Source: JBFHFS01 sp041583495
GTDB lineage: Bacteria; Bacteroidota; Bacteroidia; Bacteroidales; Marinilabiliaceae
Assembly: GCA_041583495.1 (NCBI GenBank)
Contig: JBFHFS010000052.1
Location: 1-34,821, forward strand
Direction: 5' to 3'
Length of the DNA: 34,821 bases
Below the pieces are notes generated by a model. It did not search any database. It was not told the DNA's origin and was given only the letters and a program-made list of their open reading frames with translations. The position numbers and the translations under genes were made by a program. Within the stretch, counting starts at the first letter, position 1. The number at the start of each line of letters is the position of its first letter. This document shows, piece by piece, positions 7,642-16,804 of the stretch.

Positions 7642-9066
7642 TTATTCGCGCATCATTATTTCACTGATTTTTTGGCCTTCATTGGTTTCGAGGGTAATAA
7701 GGTATTGGCCCTTAGCCAAATGGCCGGTTGTTATGGATTGTTGAGCCCCCAGTGTCATTATATCCAGGACCACCTGCCCGCTCATGGAAGAGAGGGTGAC
7801 TCGTTTAATATTTTGGGGGTTTTTAAGATACAAAACCTCGTTAAACGGGTTGGGGTACAAGCCGTATGGGGAATCCTTTTCAGGATCTTCAATTCCGGTA
7901 GATACATTCGTTAGTTGAAGGTTGTCCACTTTAAGAACCGACCCAATGTTGGCCCCTGAATACACGTTAACGAAAATTATATCCGGCGAGCTTCCCACTG
8001 GAAAATTAATGGGGAGGGTGAATTTCTGGTAGCTGTCACTGGTGCCCGTGATGTCAATTTGGTTGCCTGTGAGCCAGTTATCAGGGTTCTGGTTAAAATA
8101 AACCTCAATAATGGCTTCGTCCGATCCGCTGGGGCTATATTTATACTCTCCCGTTAAATAGCGTGGGGTATCCGTGTAAGGGACTCCTCCCGCCCTCAGG
8201 AGCGCCGAGCCGTATGATAACCTTCCGGGCGTTGGGACGGTAGATAAAATAGTGGAAGCCGTGGTTAACTGAACGGCGTAGGTTCCCGAAGCCGCGTCGG
8301 TGGTTTTAACCATATTGGTGGTTTCATCATAGGTCATAAGAAGATTACTTGACGTCCAGCCATCGGCCTCCTCAACGGCATAATCTTCCCAATTTTCGAA
8401 ACTAAAATTCGGGACTGGATATAAACTGCCATTGTAAGAAAAATGCAAATCATCAATCATCACCCAGCTGCCTATTACTGGTTTGTATATGGGAAAATTG
8501 AGTTCTTCCGGGATGCTGCTGGCAATACCAATCATGATACTGTCTGGTGCAACGGCACTTCCCGCAAAATTCAGGTTTATCGACAAAGTGCTCCAGGTGC
8601 TCTGTGACCCGGTTAGTGTGTAAAAGGTGTTGGATACGACTTCCGAATTTTTGGTCATTCTAACCCATACCAGGCCGGCATCTCCCGTTCCAATGTTGTA
8701 TTTTATGTCCATATTTAACTTATCAACCAGCTGGGACCAGGGTATTCCTTTGGGGGGAAACTCATAAATAAATTCGCCCAAAACAGCGTATCCAACCGGT
8801 ACCGGGTTGTTGAGGTCGGTATTATCAACGGTGGTCAGCTTAAGGGAATAATTGCCATCCTGAGCATCGGAATCCTTTATGGTGCTCAGGGGGGCCGACC
8901 CGGGGTTCACATCGGTGAACCAGCCTGTTGGATGTTCAAAGAGGATTCGTGAATTCCACGCCTCAAACCCTCCATTCACCAAAGGAACCTGCGACTGTAT
9001 AAGAACTGGGATAATGGTTGCAACCATCAATCCTAAAAATCGTTTAAAAAGTAATTGTTTCTTCAT
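7642..9066 (-). CDS. Secreted protein with type IX secretion (type A) sorting domain
   Basis: The 474-residue product starts with a signal peptide (KKQLLFKRFLGLMVATIIP, cut near residue 26) and ends with a por-type sorting domain of about 70 residues: YGLYPNPFNEVLYLKNP, then VTLSSMSGQVVL, then GQYLITLETNEGQKISE. Between them two similar beta-sandwich-like modules can be seen, beginning NGGFEAWN (about residue 31) and NFSFENWEDY (about 225), each followed by a Gly-Trp motif and a LKLTT or VQLTT strand. This resembles carbohydrate-binding-type jelly rolls. No catalytic domain is recognised, so its substrate or role is unknown. It should pass the inner membrane by Sec and the outer membrane by T9SS, with removal of the C-terminal signal. 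It is monocistronic, with a strong terminator at 7569-7609. Confidence 0.85.
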   Translation of the reverse strand: MKKQLLFKRFLGLMVATIIPVLIQSQVPLVNGGFEAWNSRILFEHPTGWFTDVNPGSAPLSTIKDSDAQDGNYSLKLTTVDNTDLNNPVPVGYAVLGEFIYEFPPKGIPWSQLVDKLNMDIKYNIGTGDAGLVWVRMTKNSEVVSNTFYTLTGSQSTWSTLSINLNFAGSAVAPDSIMIGIASSIPEELNFPIYKPVIGSWVMIDDLHFSYNGSLYPVPNFSFENWEDYAVEEADGWTSSNLLMTYDETTNMVKTTDAASGTYAVQLTTASTILSTVPTPGRLSYGSALLRAGGVPYTDTPRYLTGEYKYSPSGSDEAIIEVYFNQNPDNWLTGNQIDITGTSDSYQKFTLPINFPVGSSPDIIFVNVYSGANIGSVLKVDNLQLTNVSTGIEDPEKDSPYGLYPNPFNEVLYLKNPQNIKRVTLSSMSGQVVLDIMTLGAQQSITTGHLAKGQYLITLETNEGQKISEIMMRE

Positions 9067-9419
9067 AAGGCAAAAAGTTTTTCGTTCAAACTAAATCCTA
9101 TCTCCGGCTTGCAGCAATCTCGATCAGCAATGGGAATCGCGCTATTTCAATGCTGTCTTTTCCAAAAAATATTAATAATCAAAGGGAAAGTTAAGGAATA
9201 TAGAACCCAAGCGCCAGAGAATAATGCGTTTTGTTCAAAGGATGGTGAAGATATCGGGGAGTTGGAGAGTTGCCTGAAATACAGACAATGAGCTTAATGT
9301 CAGGGGGTTGTTTGGCCCTGAGGCTTCCGAAGGATGCTGTCCACAAATGAGCATTCAATGCCGGAAAAAAACGTTGAGCGATGGGTAAGGGTTGTGCTTT
9401 GAGATGGTGGTGCCCCTTT
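9067..9419. other. Intergenic stretch, nothing identified
   Basis: These 353 bases lie between the COG3014 gene stop and the start of the T9SS cargo gene, both on the minus strand. No conserved frame, strong hairpin, RNA gene or promoter consensus was recognised. The part next to 9067 must include the leader and promoter of the cargo gene. Confidence 0.5.
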
Positions 9420-10808
9420 TTATTTAATGTTCAGGGTATGAAAGGTGTAAAAGGTCGTTTGGCCTTTTTGAATATCGACCGTTAAGGTTCTTCTTTGCTC
9501 CGACAAGCCATGGAGGTTCAACGAAAGGGTATGTTGTCCGGGCGATAGGGGAATTCGCGTGTAGTAAATTGAGTGGGGAAGCGATTGCCAGTTCCGTGTG
9601 TCGGCTTTCTCAGTCATGGCATTTACGATACTTACAATGGTTCCCAGGTTTTTATTTTCTTTTTGGGCCAACTCTTCCATGATGCGTTTGGTTGCCATTC
9701 TAAGCAAGCTATTACCCACCTCTCGCACCATCCGGTCTCGCAAACACTGGAATGCAATTTTATTGATATCTTCTGCTATCTCGAGGCCATAGAGGGTTCC
9801 ATTCTCCTCTAATTCCGCCTTCCTGAACAAGGGGGGCCGTTCCACGTATTTGGGAAAGGCAACTCTTAAAAAAGAGAGATTCTTGAAGGCTGTTTGTTCA
9901 TTGCTGCTGCGGTTGCCCACAAAAAACGAATAGTTGAGCCCCAATTCCGGGTTGCCCATATTCAGGTAGCCGTTAGAGAGCCCAAAGTTACTGACGGTAA
10001 GGGCCCATTCCGATTTGACTGGCCCCATGCCATTGAGCCATAAAAACACCAGTTCACCCGTGGATTCTTCCCGGGTTGGGGGGGGCTGCATTTGAAATTT
10101 TTCTTCAAAAAAAGCCACCTGATCGCCAAATCCGGTTTCTTGGGCGGCCCTTATCAGGTCTTTTTTTAGCTGGGTGGGGGCCCCCATCCCAAAAAGTGAG
10201 GTGTAGTCTTCTTCGTAGGCTTCCAGGGCGTTGCGATAGGCGATGAAAGCGTTATTGTAATCTCCTGCGGCATCGAGTATCATTCCCATCAAATTGTACG
10301 CGAAGGCATCTCTTTGATATTTGTTCTTATTGTCGGAGTACTTATCGTTGAGCTGCAGTAGATTGATGTTAATTCGTTTGACCTCTACCAGGGCCGATTC
10401 CATATCATTGATTTCCAAAAAACCGAGGGCTTTGTAGAAATTCACCATAATGGTTTCAAAATCTTCGGGTTTGTAGGCGGTCACCATAGGGTTGGAAACC
10501 AGTGCCAGGGCCTGTTGCCCCATGTTTTTACGATAATCTTCGATGTAATAATCGGCCTGATTTAAGAAATCGATGCTTTGTTGGTATTCGCCCAGCATAA
10601 AGGATACCATTCCACGATTCATGAAATAAAGCACACGGTGATTATTTTTGGGCCATTTTTTGTCCAAAGCCAGCAATTTGTCGGCCTGGTTAAAATCACC
10701 TTCAATGATTTGTGTTTGTATTTGAATCGTTTTTTTGTAGAAAGTGGTGCAGGCTGTCCCCAAAAGAGTCAGCCCCACCAAAATCAATATCTGAGCAGTA
10801 CGATGCAT
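9420..10808 (-). CDS. COG3014-type TPR lipoprotein
   Basis: The 462-residue product has a lipoprotein signal peptide ending in the lipobox LLGTAC (Cys20). Residues about 25-220 are helical with TPR-like repeats, including YFMNRGMVSFMLGEYQQSID and FAYNLMGMILDAAGDYNNAF; the rest has beta-rich segments and the end GQTTFYTFHTLNIK. The layout and the position beside an LpoB-like lipoprotein gene fit the uncharacterised COG3014 family. In other bacteria such genes also sit near CsgG/LpoB-like lipoproteins, suggesting a shared periplasmic or outer-membrane assembly; this is inference. The gap to the upstream LpoB-like gene is 65 bases, so they are probably co-expressed. Confidence 0.75.
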   Translation of the reverse strand: MHRTAQILILVGLTLLGTACTTFYKKTIQIQTQIIEGDFNQADKLLALDKKWPKNNHRVLYFMNRGMVSFMLGEYQQSIDFLNQADYYIEDYRKNMGQQALALVSNPMVTAYKPEDFETIMVNFYKALGFLEINDMESALVEVKRININLLQLNDKYSDNKNKYQRDAFAYNLMGMILDAAGDYNNAFIAYRNALEAYEEDYTSLFGMGAPTQLKKDLIRAAQETGFGDQVAFFEEKFQMQPPPTREESTGELVFLWLNGMGPVKSEWALTVSNFGLSNGYLNMGNPELGLNYSFFVGNRSSNEQTAFKNLSFLRVAFPKYVERPPLFRKAELEENGTLYGLEIAEDINKIAFQCLRDRMVREVGNSLLRMATKRIMEELAQKENKNLGTIVSIVNAMTEKADTRNWQSLPHSIYYTRIPLSPGQHTLSLNLHGLSEQRRTLTVDIQKGQTTFYTFHTLNIK

Positions 10809-10873
10809 ATCAGGATGTAGCGTAAGGTAAGCACTTTAAGAATGGGGAAAAAAAGTACCCGCGATTTCCCCTC

Positions 10874-11464
10874 TTAATTGCGGATATATTTTCTGATTTT
10901 TTTATCCCCTATCCACACAATCTCACTGGATTCAATGTTTGTTAATTCCAGGTTAACCTGATAGTAGTTTACGCGTTCTTTCTTGTAGGTGTCAACAATG
11001 GAGTTGATGTCGCCATTCATCATAAAATCGGCGCCCAATTCCTGGCCCCATTTCTTGGCGGTAGCCGATGAGGCAAACTCTTGCTGAGCAGCTCTTTCAC
11101 GGCGAAGCTCTTCGCGTTTGTCGCCGGCTTGTACCAACCGTACTTTCCCTGAATTGATGTAGGCGCGTTCAATGTCTTTGATAAAGGTCTCGGCACTGAT
11201 GTGTTCGTGCGACTGGTTGTAAACCAAACCAACCACTACCACTGGCTTTTCGCCGTTGTGAGCCTGCATGAATTGAGAGAGCCAATTGCCCTCAAGCACC
11301 TGTTCCACCATGGCCTCGGCCACCAGTCGAGAGTCGGTGTCGTTCCATCGACCGCTAAGGTCTACCACTTCTTGTGTATCTATTCGCTCAACTTTATGGG
11401 TGGCGCACCCTGTGATAAGAAAAAGAGCGGTGAGCGTAAGCATTGTAAAGATGGTTGTTTTCAT
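10874..11464 (-). CDS. LpoB/CsgG-like lipoprotein (penicillin-binding-protein-activator family)
   Basis: The 196-residue product starts at the ATG at 11464; that start gives a compact lipoprotein signal peptide with lipobox LITGC (Cys20), whereas the frame's earlier ATG at 11494 would add ten unneeded residues. The mature part has family blocks LSGRWNDTDSRLVAEAM, PVVVVGLVYNQSHEHISAE, FIKDIERAYINSGKVRLV and a C-terminal half with ELGADFMMNGDINSIVD and VNLELTNIESSEIVW. This is the fold of LpoB, the lipoprotein that activates PBP1b in enterobacteria, and of the CsgG N-terminal domain. Whether it activates a penicillin-binding protein here is unproven. It lies between the DUF6913-like gene and the COG3014 lipoprotein gene. 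Confidence 0.82.
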   Translation of the reverse strand: MKTTIFTMLTLTALFLITGCATHKVERIDTQEVVDLSGRWNDTDSRLVAEAMVEQVLEGNWLSQFMQAHNGEKPVVVVGLVYNQSHEHISAETFIKDIERAYINSGKVRLVQAGDKREELRRERAAQQEFASSATAKKWGQELGADFMMNGDINSIVDTYKKERVNYYQVNLELTNIESSEIVWIGDKKIRKYIRN

Positions 11465-11537
11465 AGTCTGAAGTTTTGTATTTGCTTGAATCAATATTTG
11501 TGCCAGAAGAGTCCTGCTGATTCCTGAATAATATGGG

Positions 11538-12080
11538 TTAAACGGTCTTTATCTGCCCAAGGTAATAAATTATTTGCTTAGCCAGTTCTTCGCTGCTGTG
11601 GTTGGGAAGGTCGAAAGTAAGATCCATGGCCTCTTCCCAAATACCCGTAAATCCTACTTTGAGATGGGCTGCCGACAGGCTGGTGAAGGCCTTTAAGGGG
11701 AAAAAACTCTTGGCAGTCAATACAAAAAGCGCATCAAAAGGGGTCACCACCAGTTCCTTTAAGGTATGTGTTTTAGGTAAAAAGAAGAACGAAAAATCCT
11801 TCAGGGTGACAAAACGGTAGGTTTGGTCACCGATGTAGGGCATCTGCTGCTTGTGGCCATCAATATAGCCTATGGCCTTTACTTGGGTTTGATGGGCACT
11901 CATGTGCTGGGCAAACGCCCTGGCCTGTTGGTAGCCGGATTCTGATGAAGCATCAAAAATAATGGCAGCCGTTTTAATCTGGCCGATAGCCTTGAGGCGT
12001 ACCTCTCGTTTTTGTTGCTTCAGGAGATGTTTTAGCCAAAAATGACCAATGGCTTCTCTTGTTCCTCTAAAAAAAATCAC
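11538..12080 (-). CDS. DUF6913-like conserved hypothetical protein of Bacteroidota
   Basis: The 180-residue cytoplasmic protein has no signal peptide. The start is the GTG at 12080, 11 bases past the ligA stop; no ATG is available nearby in frame. Visible features are a basic amphipathic N-terminus (HLLKQQKREVRLK), a strand-helix unit AAIIFDASSESGYQQARAFA, a Phe-rich segment KDFSFFFLPKTHTLKELV, and an acidic end followed by EELAKQIIYYLGQI. I take it to be the DUF6913 family, found in Bacteroidota next to diverse genes; no function is known. The tight spacing implies translation from the ligA transcript. Confidence 0.65.
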   Translation of the reverse strand: MIFFRGTREAIGHFWLKHLLKQQKREVRLKAIGQIKTAAIIFDASSESGYQQARAFAQHMSAHQTQVKAIGYIDGHKQQMPYIGDQTYRFVTLKDFSFFFLPKTHTLKELVVTPFDALFVLTAKSFFPLKAFTSLSAAHLKVGFTGIWEEAMDLTFDLPNHSSEELAKQIIYYLGQIKTV

Positions 12081-12091
12081 AATTGTTGGGA

Positions 12092-14116
12092 TTAGGTTTC
12101 AATTAGTTTAATAAAATCATCTTCCGACAGGATGGTCACTCCTAATTTTTCAGCCTTTTGAAGCTTGCTGGGGCCCATGTTTTCTCCTGCCACCAAATAA
12201 TTGGTTTTCCCCGTTATCGAGGAGGTGTTTTTTCCTCCATGTGCTTCGATCAGAAGCTTGAGTTCATCGCGGGTGTGGTGAGAAAAAGTGCCACTTATCA
12301 CGATGGATAGGCCTTCGAGTTTGGCTGACTGTTGGTTGGGAGCTGTTTGGGCATCACCTTCCATCTTTAAACCGTACCCCTTGAGCTCTTCAATCATTTG
12401 GCAATTGGCTTCCGACTGGAAGAAGGCGATGATGCTGCCGGCAATCTTTTCACCAATCTCATCCACGGCCAGAAGTTCTTCTCTGGAAGCTATTCTGAGC
12501 CGGTCGATCGATTCGATGGCCTCGGCCAACTTTTTAGCAACGGTTTCGCCTACAAATCTTATTCCAAGGGCAAACAAAACACGAGGAAATGGAACCTCCA
12601 ATGAATTTTGTATGCTTCGAAGGATGTTGCCGGCCGATTTTTCACCTAATCGGTCCAACGAGCTCAATTGGGAGGCCTTCAAACGGTAGAGATCGGAAAT
12701 GGAATGAATCAGCCCCTTATTGAAGAGCAGGTTGATGGTTTCCTTGCCCAAACCGTCAATATTCATAGCCCTCCGGGAGATGAAATGTTCTATTTTTCCC
12801 TTTATCTGTGGCGGGCAACTGGCGCTGTTGGGACAATAGTGAGCGGCTTCTCCCTCTACCCGCATCAAGGGGGCCCCACATTGGGGACAATGGGTGATGA
12901 AAGTAACCGGATGGCTTTCACGGGAGCGTTCTTCGGTTACCACTCCGGTGATTTTTGGAATGATCTCCCCGCCCTTTTCGATGGTAACCAGATCGTTTTG
13001 GTGAAGATCGAGTCCGGAAATGATATCGGCATTATGCAGAGAAGCCCGTTTCACAGTGGTTCCGGCAAGCTGAACCGGTTCCAGATTGGCTACCGGGGTT
13101 ATGGCTCCCGTACGGCCCACCTGAAAGTCGACCGAAAGGAGCCGGGTGGTGGCTTCCTCTGCTTTAAATTTATAGGCAATGGCCCATCGGGGCGATTTAG
13201 CGGTAAACCCCAGTTGTTGTTGCAGAGAAATGCGGTCTACCTTTATCACCACCCCGTCGATGTCGAAGGGAAGGTGGTGCCGGGCTTCATCCCAGTGTTT
13301 AATAAAGCTGAATACCTCTTCCAGGGTGCTACATAATTTCATGTGAGGCGAAACCTTCAGACCCCACGACCTGGCTTTTTCCAGATTCCCGGAATGGCTG
13401 TCGGTGGGCAGTTCTTCGGCCAGCAAATAGTATAAGTAACAATCCAGGGGCCGGTGGGCAACCAGCGAGCTGTTTTGCAGCTTCAAAGAACCCGCTGCCG
13501 CGTTTCGCGGATTGGCAAAAGGAGGATCACCTGCTTCTACCCTCTGAAGGTTCAGCTTCTCGAATCCTGCCCTTGGCAGGAATATCTCTCCCCGTATCTC
13601 GAACCTGGCCGGAAAATCATTTCTTAAGCGCAAGGGAATGGAACGGATGGTCCGGACATTTTCGGTTACATCATCGCCTACCGAGCCATCACCCCGGGTG
13701 ACCGCTCTTATTAGCTGGCCATTTTCATAGGTGAGGCCGATGGCTGTACCGTCGTATTTGAGCTCGCAAACATATTTAAAACCGGTGCCTGCCTGCTTAA
13801 TGATCCGGTTGTGGAAATCGGATAATTCCTCTTCCGAATAGGTGTTTCCCAACGATAACATGGGGTATTGATGTGCCACTTGCTGAAATTCCCTGTTCAG
13901 GTCACTTCCCACCCGCATGGTAGGACTGGAAGGATCGGCGAACTCAGGAAAGGCTTCCTCAAGGGTTGCCAGTTCCTGTAACTTTTGATCGTATTGGTAG
14001 TCCGAGATCTTCGGATCGTTTAATAGGTAGTATTGGTGGTTATGTTCGTTGAGCTCTTGCCGAAGACGGAGAATTTGTTCTTTTGCAAGGGCCTTGTCCA
14101 TGTGATCTTTATTCAT
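12092..14116 (-). CDS. ligA: NAD-dependent DNA ligase
   Basis: The 674-residue product is full length for LigA. In order it has the NMN-binding Ia domain with YDQKLQEL and SPTMRVG, the adenylation domain with the catalytic lysine K120 in CELKYDG, the motif TRGDGSVGDDVTENVRTI, FEIRGEIFLP and NPRNAAAGSLK, then the OB fold with FQVGRTGAITPVANLEPV. A four-cysteine zinc finger (HCPQCG ... YCPNSASCP) follows, then helix-hairpin-helix repeats and a C-terminal BRCT domain (about 598-673, LSIVISGTFSHHTRDELK). It seals nicks in replication and repair using NAD. The ATG at 14116 is taken; another Met at residue 6 is possible. It is probably the first gene of a minus-strand operon with the DUF6913-like gene and perhaps the two lipoprotein genes. 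Confidence 0.97.
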   Translation of the reverse strand: MNKDHMDKALAKEQILRLRQELNEHNHQYYLLNDPKISDYQYDQKLQELATLEEAFPEFADPSSPTMRVGSDLNREFQQVAHQYPMLSLGNTYSEEELSDFHNRIIKQAGTGFKYVCELKYDGTAIGLTYENGQLIRAVTRGDGSVGDDVTENVRTIRSIPLRLRNDFPARFEIRGEIFLPRAGFEKLNLQRVEAGDPPFANPRNAAAGSLKLQNSSLVAHRPLDCYLYYLLAEELPTDSHSGNLEKARSWGLKVSPHMKLCSTLEEVFSFIKHWDEARHHLPFDIDGVVIKVDRISLQQQLGFTAKSPRWAIAYKFKAEEATTRLLSVDFQVGRTGAITPVANLEPVQLAGTTVKRASLHNADIISGLDLHQNDLVTIEKGGEIIPKITGVVTEERSRESHPVTFITHCPQCGAPLMRVEGEAAHYCPNSASCPPQIKGKIEHFISRRAMNIDGLGKETINLLFNKGLIHSISDLYRLKASQLSSLDRLGEKSAGNILRSIQNSLEVPFPRVLFALGIRFVGETVAKKLAEAIESIDRLRIASREELLAVDEIGEKIAGSIIAFFQSEANCQMIEELKGYGLKMEGDAQTAPNQQSAKLEGLSIVISGTFSHHTRDELKLLIEAHGGKNTSSITGKTNYLVAGENMGPSKLQKAEKLGVTILSEDDFIKLIET

Positions 14117-14632
14117 AAAATTGCTTCTCTTTTTCCAGCGGTTCTGGTATTATTGGAAACTTTGCATCAATTTTAGTATTTATATTTCAAATTTACTCAA
14201 TTTTTTCCTTAGCTAGCGAAATAAATTGATGGTTGAAAGGGATCCGTATGGGAAACACAATTGAAAAAGGGAGGGAATAGGACTTGAACTTTAAAGGTGT
14301 TTTTAAATAAAAATGCTTCGTTAAACCTATGTAAATGGTTAGATTTTATATTTTAGATGAGTTGCTGGAATTTCTTTAATACACTCATAGTAAGCGCTTT
14401 ACAAGTATTTCTAATGTCTGTTATCCAGCTCCTCCGCGGTTCCACTCCTATAGTTATGGCGACACGCGGAAAATCTAACGATCTTTAGGAATAACATGTA
14501 ACTTTACTGAGTACCTTTGGTGGAATAAAAAACATTTCGAAGGCTTATTGTACTGAGGATGTTTTTACCGTATTTAAGAGTGTATTGTATAGAGCTCAAC
14601 ATAATTTTCTCATTAATTTAATCAAACTAATC
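14117..14632. other. Divergent intergenic stretch between ligA and the small basic gene
   Basis: About 516 A/T-rich bases separate two divergent genes. The left edge should carry the ligA promoter (candidate -7 box at 14188-14195). The middle contains no recognised gene or RNA. The right part is the leader of the small lysine-rich gene. Confidence 0.5.
14188..14195 (-). promoter_or_regulatory. Candidate Bacteroidota -7 box upstream of ligA
   Basis: The minus strand reads TAAATTTG, an exact TAnnTTTG match about 72 bases before the ligA ATG. No TTG occurs at the expected -33 spacing, so it is only a candidate. Confidence 0.35.
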
Positions 14633-14746
14633 ATGTCAAAAGAGAAAGACGTAAAAGAAAAATCGACTAAAAAAACACCAGCCAAAAACCTGAAAGAAAA
14701 AAGGGCTGCGAAGGCTGCAAAGCGCAAAGAAAAATCGAAAAATTAG
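14633..14746 (+). CDS. Small lysine-rich basic protein (37 residues)
   Basis: An ATG at 14633 opens 37 codons ending in TAG at 14744-14746. The peptide begins MSKEKDVKEKSTKKTPAK and continues with NLKEKRAAKAAKRKEKSKN. Nearly half its residues are lysine or arginine, with no hydrophobic core, so it is probably unfolded and may bind nucleic acid, in the manner of histone-like tails. Short proteins of this look occur in Bacteroidota genomes, but I cannot name a characterised family. A strong hairpin at 14870-14913 downstream, and a long gene-free leader upstream, support it as a separate transcription unit. Codon-wise it could also be a chance A-rich frame, but the alternating Lys/Ala/Glu pattern argues against that. 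Confidence 0.55.
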   Translation: MSKEKDVKEKSTKKTPAKNLKEKRAAKAAKRKEKSKN

Positions 14747-14869
14747 TCTGGATGGATTGTAGAAGGATCCATTTGTCGGTAGGGCCCATTAAGCCTCGAA
14801 GGGTTGGATGGTTTTGACGGCTGCAAGTAAGGGTTAGAATAATTTTTTATTTTTCGAAAAAGGACCCGG

Positions 14870-14913
14870 AAATAAACGAAGGTCCCGCAATTAAGCGGGA
14901 CCTTCGTTTATTT
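14870..14913. terminator. Strong bidirectional terminator
   Basis: A perfect 19-base stem starting AAATAAACGAAGGTCCCGC closes over the loop AATTAA. It lies between the small basic gene on the plus strand and the convergent reductase gene on the minus strand. The A/T-rich ends of the stem (AAATAAA / TTTATTT) provide the U-tract in either direction. Confidence 0.85.
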
Positions 14914-14958
14914 AAAAAAAGAGTTAAAGACTCTCTCAAATTGTCCTTTAGGGATTCA

Positions 14959-16047
14959 TCACCCCTGATAATTTGGGTAGTCGGAATAACCCTGCTCCCC
15001 AGGGGTATAAAACAGATCCTGTTTTAAATTTTGTGATAAAGGCCACTGGTTTTTTAGTCTTTCCGTTAAATCGGGATTATTAATGAAGGGCCGACCAAAA
15101 GCCACCAGGTCTCCCAGTCCACTGCGGAGATCTGTTTCGGCTTTTTCCAGATCGTAGCCTCCTGCCAGTATAAGGGTATTGTTAAAATTATTTCGAATGA
15201 GCTTTTTTATTTTTAAGGGCACTTCAGGGGCGCCCATGGCCGAATGATCTACCAGATGGACATAGACCAGGCCAATCTCATTAAGCTGCTTCGAGAGATA
15301 GTCATAAGTGGGCTCAATCTCAGAATAAATAGGCATATCACTGGCCACCCCGTATGGCGATAAGCGGATACCCGTTTTTTCCTTTCCAATGGCCTGTGCC
15401 ACCATGGCGGCTGTTTCCAGAACAAAACGGCATCGGTTCTCAATACTACCTCCATATTGGTCTTTTCGGATATTGCTCACCGGAGATAAAAACTGCTCCA
15501 GCAAATAGCCATTTGCCGAATGTAGCTCTATGCCATCGAATCCTGCCTCGATAGCATTTTGGGCCGCGGTAACAAATTCCTTCCGGGTATGAATTAAATC
15601 CTCAGGAGTCATCTCACGGGGAACCGGGAAGTCTTGCAATTGTTGGGAATCCGTCCACATCTGGCCAGCGGCCTTTACAGCCGAAGGAGCCAATATGTGA
15701 GCCCCTTCGGGCATGTTGAGCGGATGGCTTATGCGTCCGGTATGCATGATTTGAAGAAATATTTTCCCCCCTCGTTTATGAACCGCGGAGGTAATTAATT
15801 TCCAACCCTCCACCTGGGCCTGGCTATATATCCCCGGAATGCGCGCATAACCTAATCCATTTGGCGAAGGGGAGGTGCCTTCTGTTATAATTAAACCGGC
15901 CCCGGCGCGTTGTTCATAAAAAGTGGCCATTAGCTTATTAGGAATATTTCCAATGGCGCGCGAACGTGTCATGGGCGACATGACGATTCGGTTTTTAACT
16001 TCTATTGATCCAACCTTTTGGGGGGTAAATAGTTTATAATCCTTCAT
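14959..16047 (-). CDS. Old-yellow-enzyme alkene reductase (NemA-like, FMN)
   Basis: The 362-residue product matches the OYE family in length and motifs. FMN- and substrate-site blocks are SPMTRSRA (24-31), GLIITEGTSPSPNGLGY (51-67), the catalytic HSANGYL with His176, Asn179 and Tyr181, then LEQFLSPVSNIRKDQYGGS, ILAGGY and LVAFGRPFINNPDL; the end YTPGEQGYSDYP is typical of NemA/alkene reductases. Such enzymes use NADPH to reduce activated C=C bonds, quinones, nitro compounds or maleimides; the natural substrate is usually unknown. It stands alone on the minus strand, bounded by a terminator at 14870-14913 and a long upstream gap, so it may be a separately induced detoxification gene. No regulator of the NemR or MarR type is adjacent. 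Confidence 0.92.
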   Translation of the reverse strand: MKDYKLFTPQKVGSIEVKNRIVMSPMTRSRAIGNIPNKLMATFYEQRAGAGLIITEGTSPSPNGLGYARIPGIYSQAQVEGWKLITSAVHKRGGKIFLQIMHTGRISHPLNMPEGAHILAPSAVKAAGQMWTDSQQLQDFPVPREMTPEDLIHTRKEFVTAAQNAIEAGFDGIELHSANGYLLEQFLSPVSNIRKDQYGGSIENRCRFVLETAAMVAQAIGKEKTGIRLSPYGVASDMPIYSEIEPTYDYLSKQLNEIGLVYVHLVDHSAMGAPEVPLKIKKLIRNNFNNTLILAGGYDLEKAETDLRSGLGDLVAFGRPFINNPDLTERLKNQWPLSQNLKQDLFYTPGEQGYSDYPNYQG

Positions 16048-16804
16048 TTAGGTTTAGTTTTTTGTTAAAAAAATATGAGAATTTATTCTGATGAATTAAA
16101 GGTTTGTTAAATCTGAACCTGGTGGTAAGGCCAACTGATTGGGCTGAAACTTATTTCTCGTTGCATAATTTGTTATATCTTCGCTTGCCATTGTTACACT
16201 GAGTTTGTTTTGTGGTCGTTTTAAGTTTGTGATGGGTGAATAAAAAAAATAAGGTGTTGGTACATAGATGGTTGTAAGGCAGGTTTGTTTTTAGGACTAT
16301 TCATCGAATATTACATTGGATGTTCGTTTTTCCGCAGGCTGTAAGCCTGTTTTTCCCGGATAACTTAACCTGATCTGTTTAGGCAGAATAGGGTTAGCGT
16401 ATTTGAATATTCAAACATTGACTGATCCCATTCTACCGGTTTTTTACCCTTGGGTTTGTATAACAATTCAGATGCTACGATGTTTAGTTCAGAGTTTAAG
16501 CGTCTGAACCTATATGTGATTTTGCTTAGGTTTTTTTTTACGGAAGGAATGAAGGCTTCCGATTAATGGGCTGGAAGACATTTTTTTGTGAATATTTTTT
16601 TCGAAGTCTACTCCCTTTTTGACGGGTCCGTAATTTTTCAGAAAAGATTGAGGTCATGGTTAATCCCTCAAAGGGCATTTATAACCTTTCTGGAAGATAA
16701 TCCGTTAAATAAAGGATCGGGACTTTGTATAAAAACGACCCAATGAATAACTTAAAGGGAACAGGCCGTTTATTGGTAGGATTACTCTTTAACATTTGCC
16801 TTTT
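16048..16804. other. Long divergent intergenic region between reductase and kinase
   Basis: About 757 bases lie between two divergent genes. It holds a compact hairpin followed by five T at 16335-16354, several other T-rich runs, and a 21-codon ORF at 16743-16808 that overlaps the kinase start. No larger coding frame and no known riboswitch was recognised, though there is room for a small RNA or a long regulated leader. Confidence 0.5.
16335..16354 (+). terminator. Terminator-like hairpin inside the kinase leader region
   Basis: The stem CAGGCT / AGCCTG with loop GTA is followed directly by TTTTT. It could end a short transcript (small RNA or attenuated leader) that starts in the preceding 200 bases, but no annotated plus-strand gene lies upstream within range. 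Confidence 0.4.

Noticed and set aside
12668..13336. 222-codon plus-strand frame opposite ligA
   Set aside because: The ligA motifs are read continuously on the other strand; the antisense frame has no recognisable domain.
14425..14470. GGTTCCACTCC resembling a tRNA T-arm
   Set aside because: The flanking bases do not form a T-stem, and no acceptor, D or anticodon arm can be built.
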